Made by a program: the position numbers and the translations under genes
Shown here: positions 45,150 to 56,765 of the stretch, one piece after another
Position numbering within the stretch: position 1 is the stretch's first letter
Layout: every line of letters begins with the position of its first letter
Origin: Paramacrobiotus metropolitanus
Lineage: Eukaryota; Tardigrada; Eutardigrada; Parachela; Macrobiotidae
Assembly: GCF_019649055.1 (NCBI RefSeq)
Contig: NW_026570319.1
Span: 62,001-126,000 of the forward strand
DNA: 64,000 nucleotides
Direction: 5' to 3'
The notes under the pieces: generated by a model
What the model was told of the DNA's origin: nothing
The model's database searches: none
The model's input: the letters and a program-made list of their open reading frames with translations, nothing else

Positions 45150-45508
45150 CACACGCTGCTCGGAATAAACGATAAAAAATAAGCTTTAAGTGAGCGCTGC
45201 ACGGTGGCGGAAACAAGCGTGCTCAGTGCCCGACGAGGAAAAGTGTAAGACAAAATAAACCCATTAGGTGCGGTTCAAGGGTTAGTCGCACGGCTTTAGA
45301 ACGCACCGGCACGGGTGCGGCGAAATTTTTTATTTCAGCAGTATTTTCAGTAATGTATATTAAAATTTAAATGGTAAAGCAGCAGTCTTCTCCTGTCGAA
45401 GGCATCCGCCTGTCGTAGCCATATTTCTCCAGCCACCAGCTAAACGTAAATGCTCCATAAATACGTTATTTCAGTAACTGTAATCCCCATAATATCTTGT
45501 GCATGCAG

Positions 45509-45845
45509 TGCAAACCACCCTGTTCTACAAATGATTATTGACGCCGTCAATTACGGCTGCACGGACGAATACTTTCGTGGTTGCCGTTGCAACGAGCAGC
45601 AGGGCCCCTGTGGATTATGCGACCCGACCTGCAACAACCGCAGTCCCAAATGCCCGGTCAACTGCAAACCCGGATGCATGTGTAAACCGGGATACATTCG
45701 CACCGCCACCAACGGCTGCCAACCGGTGCAGACATGCCCACAACCCCAACCACCGCCTCCGGCTCCAGCCGTTGTTGCACCTCGGCCGCCCGTGGCACCA
45801 CCCGCGGCCCCCGTCGTCAATCGTCCCCCACCGGGATGCGGGTAA
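45509..45845 (+). CDS. TIL-2, exon 2: trypsin-inhibitor-like domain
   Basis: Beginning after a GCATGCAG acceptor, the exon carries twelve cysteines. Ten fit a TIL domain (CNEQQGPCGLCDPTC ... GCMCKPGYIR ... GCQPVQTC), and two extra ones stand just before it (YGC, RGC). A proline/alanine-rich tail ends VVNRPPPGCG, resembling the NRPAC tail of TIL-1. The mature protein would be secreted and is a candidate protease inhibitor. The joined protein is about 148 residues across a 1.67-kb intron. The open frame before the acceptor is not needed. Confidence 0.75.
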
Positions 45846-45849
45846 AAAC

Positions 45850-46820
45850 TGATCGGGAGCAAAGTGGATCTGCCATGTATGAGATCTAGGCAGCTAATAC
45901 CTTAGTCAATTTTCAGTGATTAATCTTGATAAGCTGGTACGATTAATTCGTGTTTGGTGATGGCTTTTAGACACTTTTCGTATATTGCTGCGCTAGTAAA
46001 AATTTGGGATCGGAAAGCTAACATCCATTCTTAAGCAGCGCTCAGCGTTTCCTTGTAGCGGCGGTCAGATGTAAACACTCATCATACAACATATAGTGCT
46101 GAATATAACTATACAGTAACACTAAAGATTCTGGATGTTTCCTTTTTTCGAGATACTTCGCCCTTGCTCGCATTCCAGACATTTTTGTAAGAAGCATTTA
46201 TGTAGGGAACTAAAGGTCACGGTGTTCTCCGCGTTGTTCCACATGACAGAAGCGCTTCAAACGCTGATTACAAACCGGATGTTGTGTTTTGTTCAATTTT
46301 GTACGCGAAAGTATTCAAATTTCTTAATATGGAGCAACGCAGGGAAAAGCGTGTCTTTGGCGTCCGGTATGTGGATCCATAATGTAAAAGTGTCCGAAAT
46401 GGGAAAAACGTCCATGCATATTTTGAAATTTGAGCTAATATCTTTAGCGCCGGCTTATTTACGTACTCGCATAGCATCAGGCTAACGGCCACATTTGTAC
46501 TAATAATTATCTTTTAGCGGCCTCCGAATTGTGAAACGAGCAGTCAATACAAAATGTGCCGCCATTTGCGCAGATAAAGAAATTTATTAGTCATTTCCGT
46601 GTAGAACAACAAGACTCACCATGGTCAGTGCGGTGAACAATGATTTTAAGCATGCCAGCAAGTGTATTCTGTAACGAATAGGACTTTTAATAAGTGTCAC
46701 GATGCAAGTACAAACTAGTAACGGGAGACATAACAAACAAAAAGGAGATTTACGTCTTATTGTAATACCTGCGTGCGCCGGCAATGATTTATTCCGATAA
46801 GCATAGTTTATAACGACAAC
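45850..46820. other. Region without recognised gene
   Basis: A 116-codon plus frame at 46135-46485 has no domain pattern and no splice context. Nothing else is recognised. Confidence 0.3.
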
Positions 46821-47215
46821 AATCCGGAGATGGTCGGAGCGTTCGTATTGTCACACCTGACAACAGATGTGCTTGCCTGGTTCGAACAGAGAAACTGGCA
46901 CTTACACAAGGTCAACTATAACAGTATCATGATATTATGTAGCCTATGGTGGCAAGTGGAATCGGTTAGATGGTTTTTACATAAAGAGGCATCGGAGCTT
47001 GAACACAGGGAATGGGAGTCGATCGGCATTTCTGCGCTGAATAAACACAAATTAAATTCATGACAAATTTCCGATAACAGTAACTTTGTCCGGCGTAATG
47101 GACAAATACACATAACACTTGGCCACTGCAGGACTTGACACGATTACTTAAATTACTGGAGAACAAGAGAACTGTACATTATAGCTAGTTATTATAAAAC
47201 AGTGGCAAATTGGCA

Positions 47216-47328
47216 ATGTGGTTCACGACGGCGATTGTTGTCATCGGCAGCGCGGTGATCCTGCTCAGCACAATCAGTAACGCGCAGAACCGTACGGAAT
47301 CCGGAGAGAAGCCATAGGCAGGCCGGTA
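47216..47328 (+). pseudogene. TIL-3: orphan first exon with stop
   Basis: MWFTTAIVVIGSAVILLSTI, then SNAQN, closely matches the TIL-2 signal exon (GGCAGCGCGGTG is shared). A TAG at 47315-47317 interrupts it ten codons after SNAQN, and the donor is GTAGGA in place of GTAAGA. Sequence around it (46980-47170, 47590-47640) also copies the TIL-2 locus. Where exon 2 would be, only degenerate repeats and a minisatellite are found. It is a dead partial duplicate. Confidence 0.7.
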
Positions 47329-47659
47329 GGAATGACTTCTGACTAGTTCCAAAAACCAGTCTGTATGTCTTAACACCATAAGTCTGGAATACATCAGTAT
47401 ACAGCTCAGCTGAATGAAATAAGGGCGATTCCGAAGTACTTAAAGTGAATAAAATGAGGAAGATCGAAGTAGTGATAGTCTGTTCGTGTAGTGTATCAAA
47501 ATCTTAAGACGGTTCAGCATAATGCATTCAGAAATTATTAATGCATCCGGTCCCGCCATCGGTGAGATTTTCATTTCATCACCTTCTTTTGTGATTCAGA
47601 AATTCTTATTAAAATTTAAATGGTGAATCAGCCAGGTTCTCCTGTCGCAGGCGCCTGCC

Positions 47660-47850
47660 GCCTGCCCCGCACCCGGACATTTGGGAGTGTGACATTTCGC
47701 CGCAAATAAATTCGACGCAAGACTTTTCGCCGCGGGACATTTTGACACTGGGACACTTCGGTTTGGGACATTTTCCATTGGGACATTTTAACTTCGAAAC
47801 ATTTTGACGCAAGACGTCTGGTAGCGGACACTTCGCAGCAAAAGAATTGA
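47660..47850. repeat. Degenerate GGGACATTTT-type repeat
   Basis: GGGACATTTTGAC, GGGACACTTCG, GGGACATTTTCC and related units recur about every 15-20 bases, mixed with CATTTCGCCGCA. A few TTTCGCC-AAAAAAC units recur at 51880-51935. Confidence 0.6.
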
Positions 47851-47910
47851 CCCGCTAATTTTCTGGATTTCTTGGAAGGCTTCTTAGGTTTTTTTAGGTT
47901 CGAATGGTTT

Positions 47911-48030
47911 CTTAGGTTTTCTTAGGTTTTCTTAGGTTTTCTTAGGTTTTCTTAGGTTTTCTTAGGTTTTCTTAGGTTTTCTTAGGTTTTCTTAGGTTTT
48001 CTTAGGTTTTCTTAGGTTTTCTTAGGTTTT
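47911..48030 (+). repeat. Decamer minisatellite CTTAGGTTTT x12
   Basis: Twelve exact tandem copies of CTTAGGTTTT are followed by a partial copy and preceded by diverged units from 47881. Immediately after it, GTCAGCAAGTTGTCG-like units (48060-48150) form a looser array. Confidence 0.9.
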
Positions 48031-48529
48031 CTTAGGTCGTTGAACAAAATGTCCTTCAGCGATTTGTTGTTTCACCAAACGTCAAGTCAACATCTTGTCG
48101 GTCAGCAAATAGTCGTCAGCAAGTTGTCGATCAGCGAGTTGTCGGTGTGCCGCTGCAAAGAAGCACGAAATTTTTGTGATTGCTCGTAGTTCTTTTACCA
48201 TGTATTTGAAATGCGCCGGATATACGGCTGTATGTTTAACAAAGGACGCACGGCTAGTTCACCCTTGGGCGAACAGCAACGAAACTGGACGCCGAAACCG
48301 AAACTGAATGCCAACACATTGAACACCATCATATCCTTCTCACCTACAACACATCAAAGGCAACGGCAGCACCTTGCTGCGGGGCAAAAGGAAAAACAAG
48401 CAACTCAGACGACGAAATCAAGCAACTGAAGACTCTACCAGACTTAGAATCTGGTAGATGGAGAAAACACTAGCAAAAACAGCAAAGCAACCTAACACCT
48501 ACCCGACTGCCGCAGATAGAAGTGGATCT

Positions 48530-48800
48530 GTAATCGGAAAATGGCGGAGTAGTTGCATAGCAGTTTAAAACACAGCATCCATTTTGTGCAGCTCGTTCCC
48601 ATGTGACGACGTGGAGAAACTGGACGAAAAAAAACACTCGTGACACATATGTAGGTATAATTCATATGCATTGCGCAAGCCGAATTCAAGACGATGATTT
48701 AATCTCTGGCTGTGTAATACATAATCAGGAGGTAGCATGTATTCTATTCCACCACGCTGACGCTGGTTGTGGAACGCCTTTACGCGTAAAAGCAATCTGC
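48530..48800 (-). pseudogene. Exon X1 (unidentified), first block copy
   Basis: The minus-strand frame reads RLEFGLRNAYELYLHM and ends SSHGNELHKMDAVF. The partner at 56279-56719 has RLQFCLRNAYESYVL in the same place and a related end. The pair marks the left edge of the duplicated X-P-G block. Function is unknown. Confidence 0.3.
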
Positions 48801-49094
48801 AGCCAGCGGCAGCGTGGCGGAATAATATTCGGGATGCGACAATACAACAACAGCCAACTCACATAAGCAAGAACTATCCTTTATTTATACCATAGAAACA
48901 CATCTTTCACATAAAACAGGAACAATATTCTTGTGGGACTGGTACATCGTCTGCATGCTCAGCACCCGATATGGATTACCGGGATAAAAACCACAACAAA
49001 CCTTACAACTGTTCGTGGGAAGTTAAGAACAGATAGGTACACCCTTATAAAAGGTTGCCGTAACGTGAGTGTAAGAGTGCTGAATGAGTCAAAC

Positions 49095-49900
49095 TTAGGT
49101 GGCTTTCAGGAGAAACAAGAAACCGGAAAATATCATGTTTCTGTGGGCTCTTCTCTCTTTCACAACCAGAAAGAGGATCCACAGAAACTTGAAAAAGACC
49201 GTCAGACCGGTTAGGGTTGGAGATGCCGCCGGGATGGCTGTGTGTGCAATTGACCGAAACGTTTGTTCTCATGATTAGTAACTGTAATATTCCGCAGATT
49301 TAGATAAATAACCCACACGTAAAATAACCCTAACGTTCGATAAAATTAATCCTAAGCCTAACGTGTGATAACCGGCAGTAAGTCCTTTAAACTGTGCCTG
49401 GTCGATGCAGCCGCGACAAATGCGATCAAAAGTGGCACTGTGATGCTCGAACGGGAAAAATCGTTAAAAGTGACATAGTCGGTAGCATTTTTGCCTCTAT
49501 ACAACGACAGTGTACAAATAACTGTACAATGTGTACAAAGCTTGAATTAGTCAGTTGAGCCGACGGCAAACAAGGAACGGTGACAGGCAGCTTGAATTCT
49601 TAATCCAGTATGGAGAGAAAGCAGGCAGGTGGTATGTTTAGCGGAAAAATCTACCCAATCTTCAATTGTAAACATTTCCTCTTTACATCCGCGGCAGGAG
49701 AAGATCACACTCCATTAACTTTTTTTGGGTAGGATATCGAACTGCTGGTTTTCTTCCCAACCACAGGATCAGCAGCGGTGTTGTTCAAATATGAACCGTT
49801 GGATACTTCTGAACTGTGCCTATCATGTCGCCGCATTTGTCACACACACCGGATGTGCGGAATCTGCGGATACATACAGTATTCGATTTATTTCAGCTAG
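49095..49900 (-). pseudogene. Membrane protein P1, decayed copy
   Basis: Pieces match P2 at 57098-57850: VCDKCGDMIGTVQKYPTVHI, TIEDWVDFSAKHTTC, FFPFEHHSATFDRICRGCID, and a C-terminal hydrophobic segment with SPTLTGL followed by FLWILFLV. A 4-base insertion relative to P2 near 49245 shifts the last exon, and its acceptor AG is altered. I read it as a decayed paralogue of a small single-pass membrane protein with a cysteine-containing outer part. Confidence 0.35.
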
Positions 49901-50519
49901 CAAATCATTCTTTGCTAATGATCTCTTTGTTGTTCTGTTACAGTATTTATTTGCTTGCTGTAAAGTAATGTTGCATATGTATTTATGGCATGCAACCTTT
50001 TGGTGCTTGAGCTTTTCCGTTCATGTTACCCAGGAGACCTAAATGATGCGGACACTGAACAAACACTCTGACTTACACTGGTGCACCTCCGAAGGAACTG
50101 ATAGCTGTTAAATATAAACTTAAAAGACACCCTGCAGTTGTCAACTGTACAATCAGGCGTGCCGAGGGAATACGGGGCGTAGCGTAACGACGATTGTTTT
50201 TGGTCTACGGAATGGCTGTATTAGCCAGTTTGATTATGACTGAGATATTTAAAAAGCGCGCTAAATAAAAGTTTATTTTGGATCTCATAGAGAGGGCATG
50301 CGTTGTCCGGGATATATTCAGGATGTATAAATAATTCAGTACTTAATGTTGCAGAGTGATGTTAGTACTTGCTGCTACTGCTCGACACTCTAACGATCTG
50401 CTTCAAATTCTCCAAACTAGTTCAGTTTTGAAAAAATTTAAAAAATGGGTAATAAATCGTAAAAAAGTGCTAATATATTATATAAGTCGTAAATAAAATT
50501 TATTTCTAACAACTGTAAG

Positions 50520-50665
50520 GCTTTGTCCCGAATTCAAAGCGGATCTCGCTGTGTTACGGTTGCTCAACCGCAGTGGCCACACCTACAGATGCGGTACGCG
50601 AAGCCACCTCGCGAGGTGGAGTTGCTGTATCGCAACGAGATTCGCTTTAAATTCGGGACGGGGCC
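50520..50665. mobile_element. Small foldback element, about 140 bases
   Basis: TGTCCCGAATTCAAAGCGGATCTCG pairs with the reverse-complement-like sequence at 50634-50660. Inside is a perfect CCACCTCGCGAGGTGG palindrome. It has no coding capacity and looks like a miniature inverted-repeat element. Confidence 0.6.
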
Positions 50666-50756
50666 TAAGTGAACATACGATGTAAGTCATTGCTAAAAAC
50701 TGGTCATAAATCATTTTTCACAAACGTTGTAGCGACAAGTAAACGACGCTCACACA

Positions 50757-51716
50757 TCACAAGTTCTGTGCAAGAGTAGATTGAAAGCCATTCAAATACA
50801 GCGAAGTCGCCGCCCTGGCCACGTGTACAGGGCAAGAGCTATAACTTGGGACAGGGTTTGCTTTTGCACAAAACAGAGTGTGACATTTCACTGGTATTGC
50901 TAAAACTGTTAAGATCAATTTAGTTTTATAGTAAATTTTGTGCTGAATATGAGTGATGATCATGGGAAGGTCTAACTCCGGGTATATGGCACACCGATAC
51001 ATTTTCAGCACTGAAAACGCTCTCATCCATTGATTAAAGGCTCGAATCTGCGCACTTTTACCAGTTGAATTCTTGGATGTCGACTGCGCTTTAGTTGTGC
51101 AGTTGTTCAACAGTAGATCGGGAAGATTAACAAATTCCTTCTTGCTGAAGAGCTTGGGCAGCAGAGTGTTCTCGACTGGTAGCAGCAGGCTTTTATCATT
51201 GTCCGGTAAAGCTTCAAGTATCGCGGCAGCTTTTCGAATTACGGCAGTAGCATCACTAGTACCATTTAATTCGACATCAGTAGCGCCATCTGTATGAAAA
51301 GCTTTACCTGGATCGGAAACAGGAGACAGGTCCCGTAGGTGGAGCTGTGGCGCGTCTGCTTTGCCGGTATTCTGGATTCGAACTTTACGGGTCGCCGGTG
51401 AAAAGGATCGAACACTATTATCAAATGGGGGAACTACAGTTGCAACCTATGCAGATAAATCGGATAATACCTGCTTTTTGAGTTGGGCGAGTTCATTTTC
51501 CACCGTCGTTTCCTTTTTCGGGATACCTGAACTGACACCAGAACGTCTACCTTCAGGGCGCCTGCTTCGTGTAATTCCGCATCCAGTCCCACGTGGTCGG
51601 CCGCGTCCACGGTTCGAAACATCCGGTTGCGTGCCATCGAGAATGGTACTCGTATAATTTCGCAAAAGACTTGAGATTAATTTAGCAGTAAAGAATAAAT
51701 TGTTCACAAGTGACAT
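50757..51716 (-). pseudogene. Gag-like relic of a YR retrotransposon with AT-hook
   Basis: One frame runs the full length, with a single TAG at 51447-51449. It holds an AT-hook (RGRGRPRG), a short coiled coil (ENELAQLKKQVL), a variable middle, and FNQWMRAFSVLKMYR then YPELDLPMIITHI. The last part resembles the AQWVSAYSVFMAHR region of element A Gag. No zinc knuckle, RT or recombinase follows. It lies between P1 and G1, and no counterpart is seen in the second block copy. Confidence 0.6.
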
Positions 51717-51753
51717 ATAATATAAACCATAGGAATATATGATTGGAACGAGT

Positions 51754-52140
51754 TCACTGATCGTTAATTACAATGACAGGAACCGGATCTCCCGTAAATT
51801 TATCGTAGGACAAGCAGGCGGTAATATACAAATTATCGAAGTATTTACACATCAACTTTTTGAAATTTATTGAACTGCACAATTTTTCGCCACAACATTT
51901 CGCTAAAAAACGGCAATACAATTTCGCCAAAAAACAATGCAAACTTGAACAGCCGATTCAGGAAGCAGCCACAACTGTTCTGAAGATTCGAATGACTTAT
52001 CAAATTGTAGCATGCATTTGAAGCAACATCGGTACTAACCCACAAGACGACTGTTGCTAAGGTAATGAGCGCCAGTACAAAACGAAACAACAACTTCCGC
52101 TCAAGTAAATTAACAATAATTAACTGCCGCATTTAATTGT
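51754..52140 (-). other. Hydrophobic open frame, unassigned
   Basis: A 95-codon frame (51845-52132) starts RKLLFRFVLALITLATVVLWV, which could be a transmembrane helix. Its later half runs through TTTCGCC repeat units, so I doubt the frame as a whole. Confidence 0.2.
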
Positions 52141-52517
52141 ACATTATCGAAGATGCACCCAGCCATGTGAAAAACATCCCGACAAACGGAGAAAGGTCAA
52201 ACCCCTGACCGGGACGATGCCGAATTGTCGGACGCGAGCAGGTGTTCGATAGCTCGTGCTGGTTTTTCTCACCGTACCGGCATTGAGTGTAGTGTTTGAT
52301 GTTAAAGGGCCCAAAATCCCAAAAGATAATCCCAAAAGATTTCGATCATCTTATATGGTTGTTCGGTTTCTAAAACCAAAAATTCTGCGCACCGTTACAA
52401 TGCGTGTAATTTTTTTACTTAACTTCATTATGGTATTCCTTCATTATGGTATTCTTAACTTGTAATCAGATCTACGGTTAGTTTACTGGCCGAAGAAGAA
52501 AACTTTATTATTGCCTG

Positions 52518-53009
52518 TTACCGAGTCACTTCGCTGCTTGTAACAGCGCTAAGAATAATCCTTCCTGTTGATGAATCATCAGTGCTGCGTTCGTGAGTGT
52601 GTTTGCAGCAAAACACGCGACTGGATTTGCAGAAACGCCTATACAGATCTGCACACTGTTGACGAAACTTGAGGCTGGACGCATAGTAGACCCAAAAGGT
52701 GACCGAATAATCCACCCAGCTGATAATCTGCACGATATCATTAGCACTGGAATCCTCGCCATTGGTTAAGACAAGCCTGCAGTATGGTGGACGGCTGGCG
52801 ATGAGGGCGAATTGGTAACCGAGAGTAGGCAGCTGGGTGATTAGATATAACACTAGGCTGCCCAAGACGATGTGATTGGCATTCTGTGTTGACGAACTTG
52901 TCCGGCGAGACAGCGTTCTTTTGACACTTCTCTTATGTCGCCACAGAACAAATATCAGCACCCCATCTATCAAGAGAAGTAAGAGGCGTTTGGCAATCAG
53001 CATGATCGT
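52518..53009 (-). CDS. GPCR-1, exon 4 (TM5-TM7, C-tail)
   Basis: The exon follows a CTTTTTTTTAG acceptor and joins in phase 0 to exon 3. TM5 is IAKRLLLLLIDGVLIFVLW. A short basic loop leads to TM6 (LGSLVLYLITQLPTLGYQ, with the proline). TM7 ends DYSVTFWVYYASSLKFR in the place of NPxxY-x-FR. A cysteine-rich tail is near the membrane. Joined exons give 401 codons, a normal class A receptor length. The frame is complete. Confidence 0.75.
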   Translation of the reverse strand, partial: TIMLIAKRLLLLLIDGVLIFVLWRHKRSVKRTLSRRTSSSTQNANHIVLGSLVLYLITQLPTLGYQFALIASRPPYCRLVLTNGEDSSANDIVQIISWVDYSVTFWVYYASSLKFRQQCADLYRRFCKSSRVFCCKHTHERSTDDSSTGRIILSAVTSSEVTR

Positions 53010-54168
53010 CTAAAAAAAAGAACAGCAACCCGGCTGAATTGTGTTTTTGGATTCGCTGCTGGTCATCCGCGACCCGGTTCTGTTTAAAAAAAATTCTTAT
53101 TAATACTAGTTTCCTAGTATTTCGTACTTCCCGAGGGACGCTGTAAACCGGTATATGCACCTGCAAATACAGTCTTACAGATATACACAGATATGAGAAT
53201 GCACCTAAACAGCAAAGTCGATTCCGGGGCATACTCATAAAAATTAAGGCTTGTGTAGGTTTTTGTGTACGCTTAGGTAGTTAAAAATTGTGTAGCTCTT
53301 TAAAGTTTTTTAATCCCCGATTAGTATTACCAGTTATTCATGTTTCTGACTATTTCTGAATTTTGAGACTACTAAAACTAATTTTGGCTATGAATTTGAG
53401 ATTTTGCTGTCCGTCGTAAAATATTTATTGCAAAACGAGGAGGTCATAAATTTTCACGGTTGTGAAATGTCGTGGTCATAAAGTGTTGTGGTTGCGAAAA
53501 ATTGTGGTCATGAACTGCACTCGGTGACACGTTACTTTGTGAAATGCCGTGTAACGGTTGTAACCATATCCGTGACGAGAGTCTTAGAAGATCTCTGATG
53601 CGTCGATGGGCGGCATTTTTGATGTGCGCGTTCACGTCACCGAACGCCCTTCCATACCTACTTTGGTTGAGTATTACAAATAACTGGTAATATCTATACA
53701 AGCTTGTTCGGCAATTTCTCTCGTAAAGGTACAGCTAGCGCGAAATTCGCGCCTAAAATGATGGCCGCGTCACTACGCTTATCGGATTGCCTAAATGCGC
53801 TGCGCAGATAGAATGCCCATTACCACACCGACCGTTTTCTAACCACCTTCAGCCAGGCAGTTACTGTTATTCTCATTAAAGTATCTGGCGTGCACCAAGC
53901 CACCTGCCAGCCAGATGCATGTTAAGTATTTAAGCAGTGTGACGTGGCGCGCCGTAGCATAGAGTTTGGCGTAACACGCAAATCTGTATACTTCGCTGTA
54001 TTGAACCGGAAGAAATTACCGGACAAGCTTGTACGTATCGGAAAATGAAAAAATTTGTCAAAATTCTACACATGTTATCCGGCCCATTGATATAGGCCCC
54101 AGTTTCTGGTCAATATGCGCTGAAATTAACTCTGCAGCAAGGTCAAAACCGCAACGTTAAACGCTTAC

Positions 54169-54427
54169 GTCAGCATTGGATTGCAGAATGTACCAGTGCT
54201 TCAGCGAAGGAATCTGCAACAGCATCTCGTCCTGACTACTGTACTTGGGCGAGGTCCAATAATAATAATATATCCATAAATATGATAAGGAAAATGCTCC
54301 AGCCAAAATGAGAATAATGACTTCTTTTATTACGGCGCGTTTCCAGGCTGAAGATTTTCTTCGGGAGAAGAATAATAATGGTCGTATCGCACTGAATAAT
54401 CGTTCGGTCGCAAAGATTATTAAAGTC
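54169..54427 (-). CDS. GPCR-1, exon 3 (TM3 end-TM4-loop 2)
   Basis: The acceptor is GCTGTCGTAG and the donor GCTGAC/GTAAGC. TLIIFATERLFSAIRPL has ER where class A receptors have DRY. TM4 is VIILILAGAFSLSYLWI. The second outer loop has no cysteine, so the usual disulphide to TM3 is absent. Confidence 0.75.
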
Positions 54428-54568
54428 CTACGACAGCAACAATGCGAATCGGAAGATGGTCTGTGTAAACGGTTCACTAGCGTCAATGGAAATAATATAT
54501 ACGTAAATACACCACAGGGCGTTAATATCGGATTTTATGGCAACTCTGTCGGCACAAATAGACCTTAC

Positions 54569-54724
54569 CAATCTACAAAATCAGCAGCGGTATAACTCAG
54601 GAAATCGAGCAAGCCAAGGGCCCGATAAAAAGCCCGAGTGTAAGGTGCTTTGTCTATATCATACGGAACTCCATAGGAAATGGCTCCGCTTAAAAAGAAG
54701 CAGTAATCAGGAAAAAGAGGCCAC
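54569..54724 (-). CDS. GPCR-1, exon 2 (TM2 end-TM3)
   Basis: This short exon has no ATG. The acceptor is TGTTTCAG and the donor GATTG/GTAAGG. It encodes WPLFPDYCFFLSG, a short outer loop, and ALGLLDFLSYTAADFVDW of TM3. Phases match exon 1 (2) and exon 3 (2). It is confirmed by the paralogous exon at 60684-60827. Confidence 0.7.
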
Positions 54725-54856
54725 CTGAAACATCAGGCCCTGAATTCGTCACAGAATAAACCTTAATTAATAAATGTTATTTGAATTGTATTTTATGAGA
54801 AGTGATATGATGAGCGATATTTTACGTCGTTGATCATAAGTTTACGTACGGCTTAC

Positions 54857-55155
54857 ATTATACATAAGTTTCCGAGAGCTGCTCCGACCATGTACACCGC
54901 CGTGGAGGTTTTCCGCTGCGATCGATCGTTTAAAAGCACAGCGACGGTGAGGACACTTCCGACAGTGCATAAAAAGAGCAAAACCGGAAAAGTTGTAAGA
55001 TAAACTAGGGAAGCGGAGGCGGATTCTCGTGTGTCATCAGTGACGTTCATACGCAGGGCACGCTTCCAGTTACATTCGTCGGTTGTTAGGTTGTCGTTTA
55101 AAATGACTCCGGAAGTATGGACATGCCTTGTCTTGTTTTTGAGTAACGACGACAT
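54857..55155 (-). CDS. GPCR-1, exon 1 (N-terminus, TM1, TM2 start)
   Basis: From ATG 55155 (MSSLLKNKTRHVHTSG) the outer N-terminus has three N-glycosylation patterns (NKT, NLT, NVT). TM1 is FPVLLFLCTVGSVLTVAVLL. The first inner loop and the start of TM2 (AVYMVGAALGNLCI) follow. TM1 has GSV where GN is usual. The donor is AT/GTAAGC. Ligand is unknown. The TM7 pattern suggests an invertebrate peptide-type receptor, but this is inference. Confidence 0.75.
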
Positions 55156-55159
55156 TTTA

Positions 55160-56220
55160 TCAAGAATTTGCTGTCGTAAAAGTAATAATTTCCATTTTGC
55201 AAAACGCCTAGCAAAGCATCTGCAGATCTAGACAAAATAGCCAGCCGTAAAAGCTGTTTAGGCTCTTAAGGGGCTCATTGTACAGATATATGACCAGTGT
55301 AAGCGTTTTATGGAGTCATAAAGACAGTGATCATTGTTGCAGTAATTGCTAATTAGACAGCCCGAGGTGCTCATATGCTTCTATGCACTCAGATTTCCAT
55401 GTAAGATCGGTATTTCCCTCTACAACGGCGTTACGATGAACGTGCATTATCAGCAAAGTAAAATCAGAAACCGGTTATAAATAAATTAATACGGCTCACG
55501 CAGCCGTTGGGTAGTAATCTTAAGACGAGTTTCCGCCCAAGTGCAACCTTTTAGAAGAAAAAACACCGAGCCAGTAGAAAATATTGTAACTGAATTTACC
55601 GATTCCAGTGCTCAAAAGATTAAACTACGAATGCATTGTTTCAAACTCAAAACGAGCGCGCGCCGCGCAATAACCAGATATTATGTTACCGCATGCGTCC
55701 AAAAGTGAACATAATTATTAATGGTCCGTTAGCATTCCAGTGTGCGTTTATGTTAGAGTACGTATTTTAATACAATTGGAAATGTTTTGGGCTCATATTA
55801 AAAATGTTAATAAACTGTGCTAGACTGCTAGTTATATCGATAGATATCAATACTGATTACAATATTATTCTTTATTGATATTACTTGTTTTTTAACGATT
55901 ATCACTTTATTTGGAGAACCCTTGAACTGAATATTTTTCCAGAATTTCTTGAAAAATAATAATTTCAAGGATTCTCATAATAATTGTGATGATAACACAA
56001 GTAGTTTGAACAATAATTAAGAAACTTGTGCGGTATTTATTTGGCACACAAATGTGCTTGTATTACACTTATCGTAGTATTTCATTTGCGTAATTTCGAT
56101 TATATCTGTTTTAAGAGCTGCCATTCGTTTAACTGAGCGAGTTAATCCACTACAGTAATTACAACTGGTACTCGTCATAAGTCGAGCTGATTACTTTCAG
56201 CGAAGCCGTTTTTATTAAAG
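55160..56220. other. Spacer between block copies
   Basis: AT-rich. About 55240-55500 matches 62020-62280, so it belongs to the 5' flank of both GPCR genes. No other gene is recognised. Confidence 0.45.
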
Positions 56221-56278
56221 GTCTCGATGAAAGGAGTGGATCTGTAATCGGAAAACGTCAGTGCATTTGCTTAGAAAT

Positions 56279-56719
56279 TTATACCACAGGAGCCATTTCT
56301 ATGCCGATCGTTCCGATGTGACGACTGTGCAGCATCTTGACGGGGAAAAACACGCCGGCACAGGCAGCAGCAAAGTTTACAGGAAACGGCGTAAATGGTC
56401 TCAGATTCCGTTTGCGTAGCACATATGATTCGTATGCATTACGCAAACAGAACTGGAGACGGGCTGCCGATGATATGAACACTGGCTCTATAGCAGTCGG
56501 AATGTAGGAAAAGGCATTAGGAAGGAAGCGCCAGTAAGTCGAATTAAGAGTCGGGATGCTACAATAAAACGAGCAGACCCTGGAAAACACACAGCATACC
56601 GCCTCCAGACGTTCTGGAGGCCGTTTGCTGGGCCTTTCCCAAGGACCAAAACTGACTCGATCACATAAAACAGGAATTCCCCTTTTTCCCTCTTGGCCGC
56701 GGTGCCATCCGCTCTTCAC
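56279..56719 (-). pseudogene. Exon X2 (unidentified), second block copy
   Basis: The open frame is 146 codons. The part shared with X1 is RLQFCLRNAYESYVLRKRN and the end IGTIGIEMAPVV. A hydrophobic stretch lies between. The first third is probably not coding. The family is unknown. Recurrence at the left of both blocks suggests it was once an exon. Confidence 0.3.
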
Positions 56720-56765
56720 TTGAGTGGCGGCTTATGCATACTAATGCATACTAATTATGCAGACT

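Noticed and set aside
47911-48030. Interstitial telomere
   Set aside because: The unit is a 10-mer, not a plain TTAGG array, and lies inside a decayed gene duplicate.
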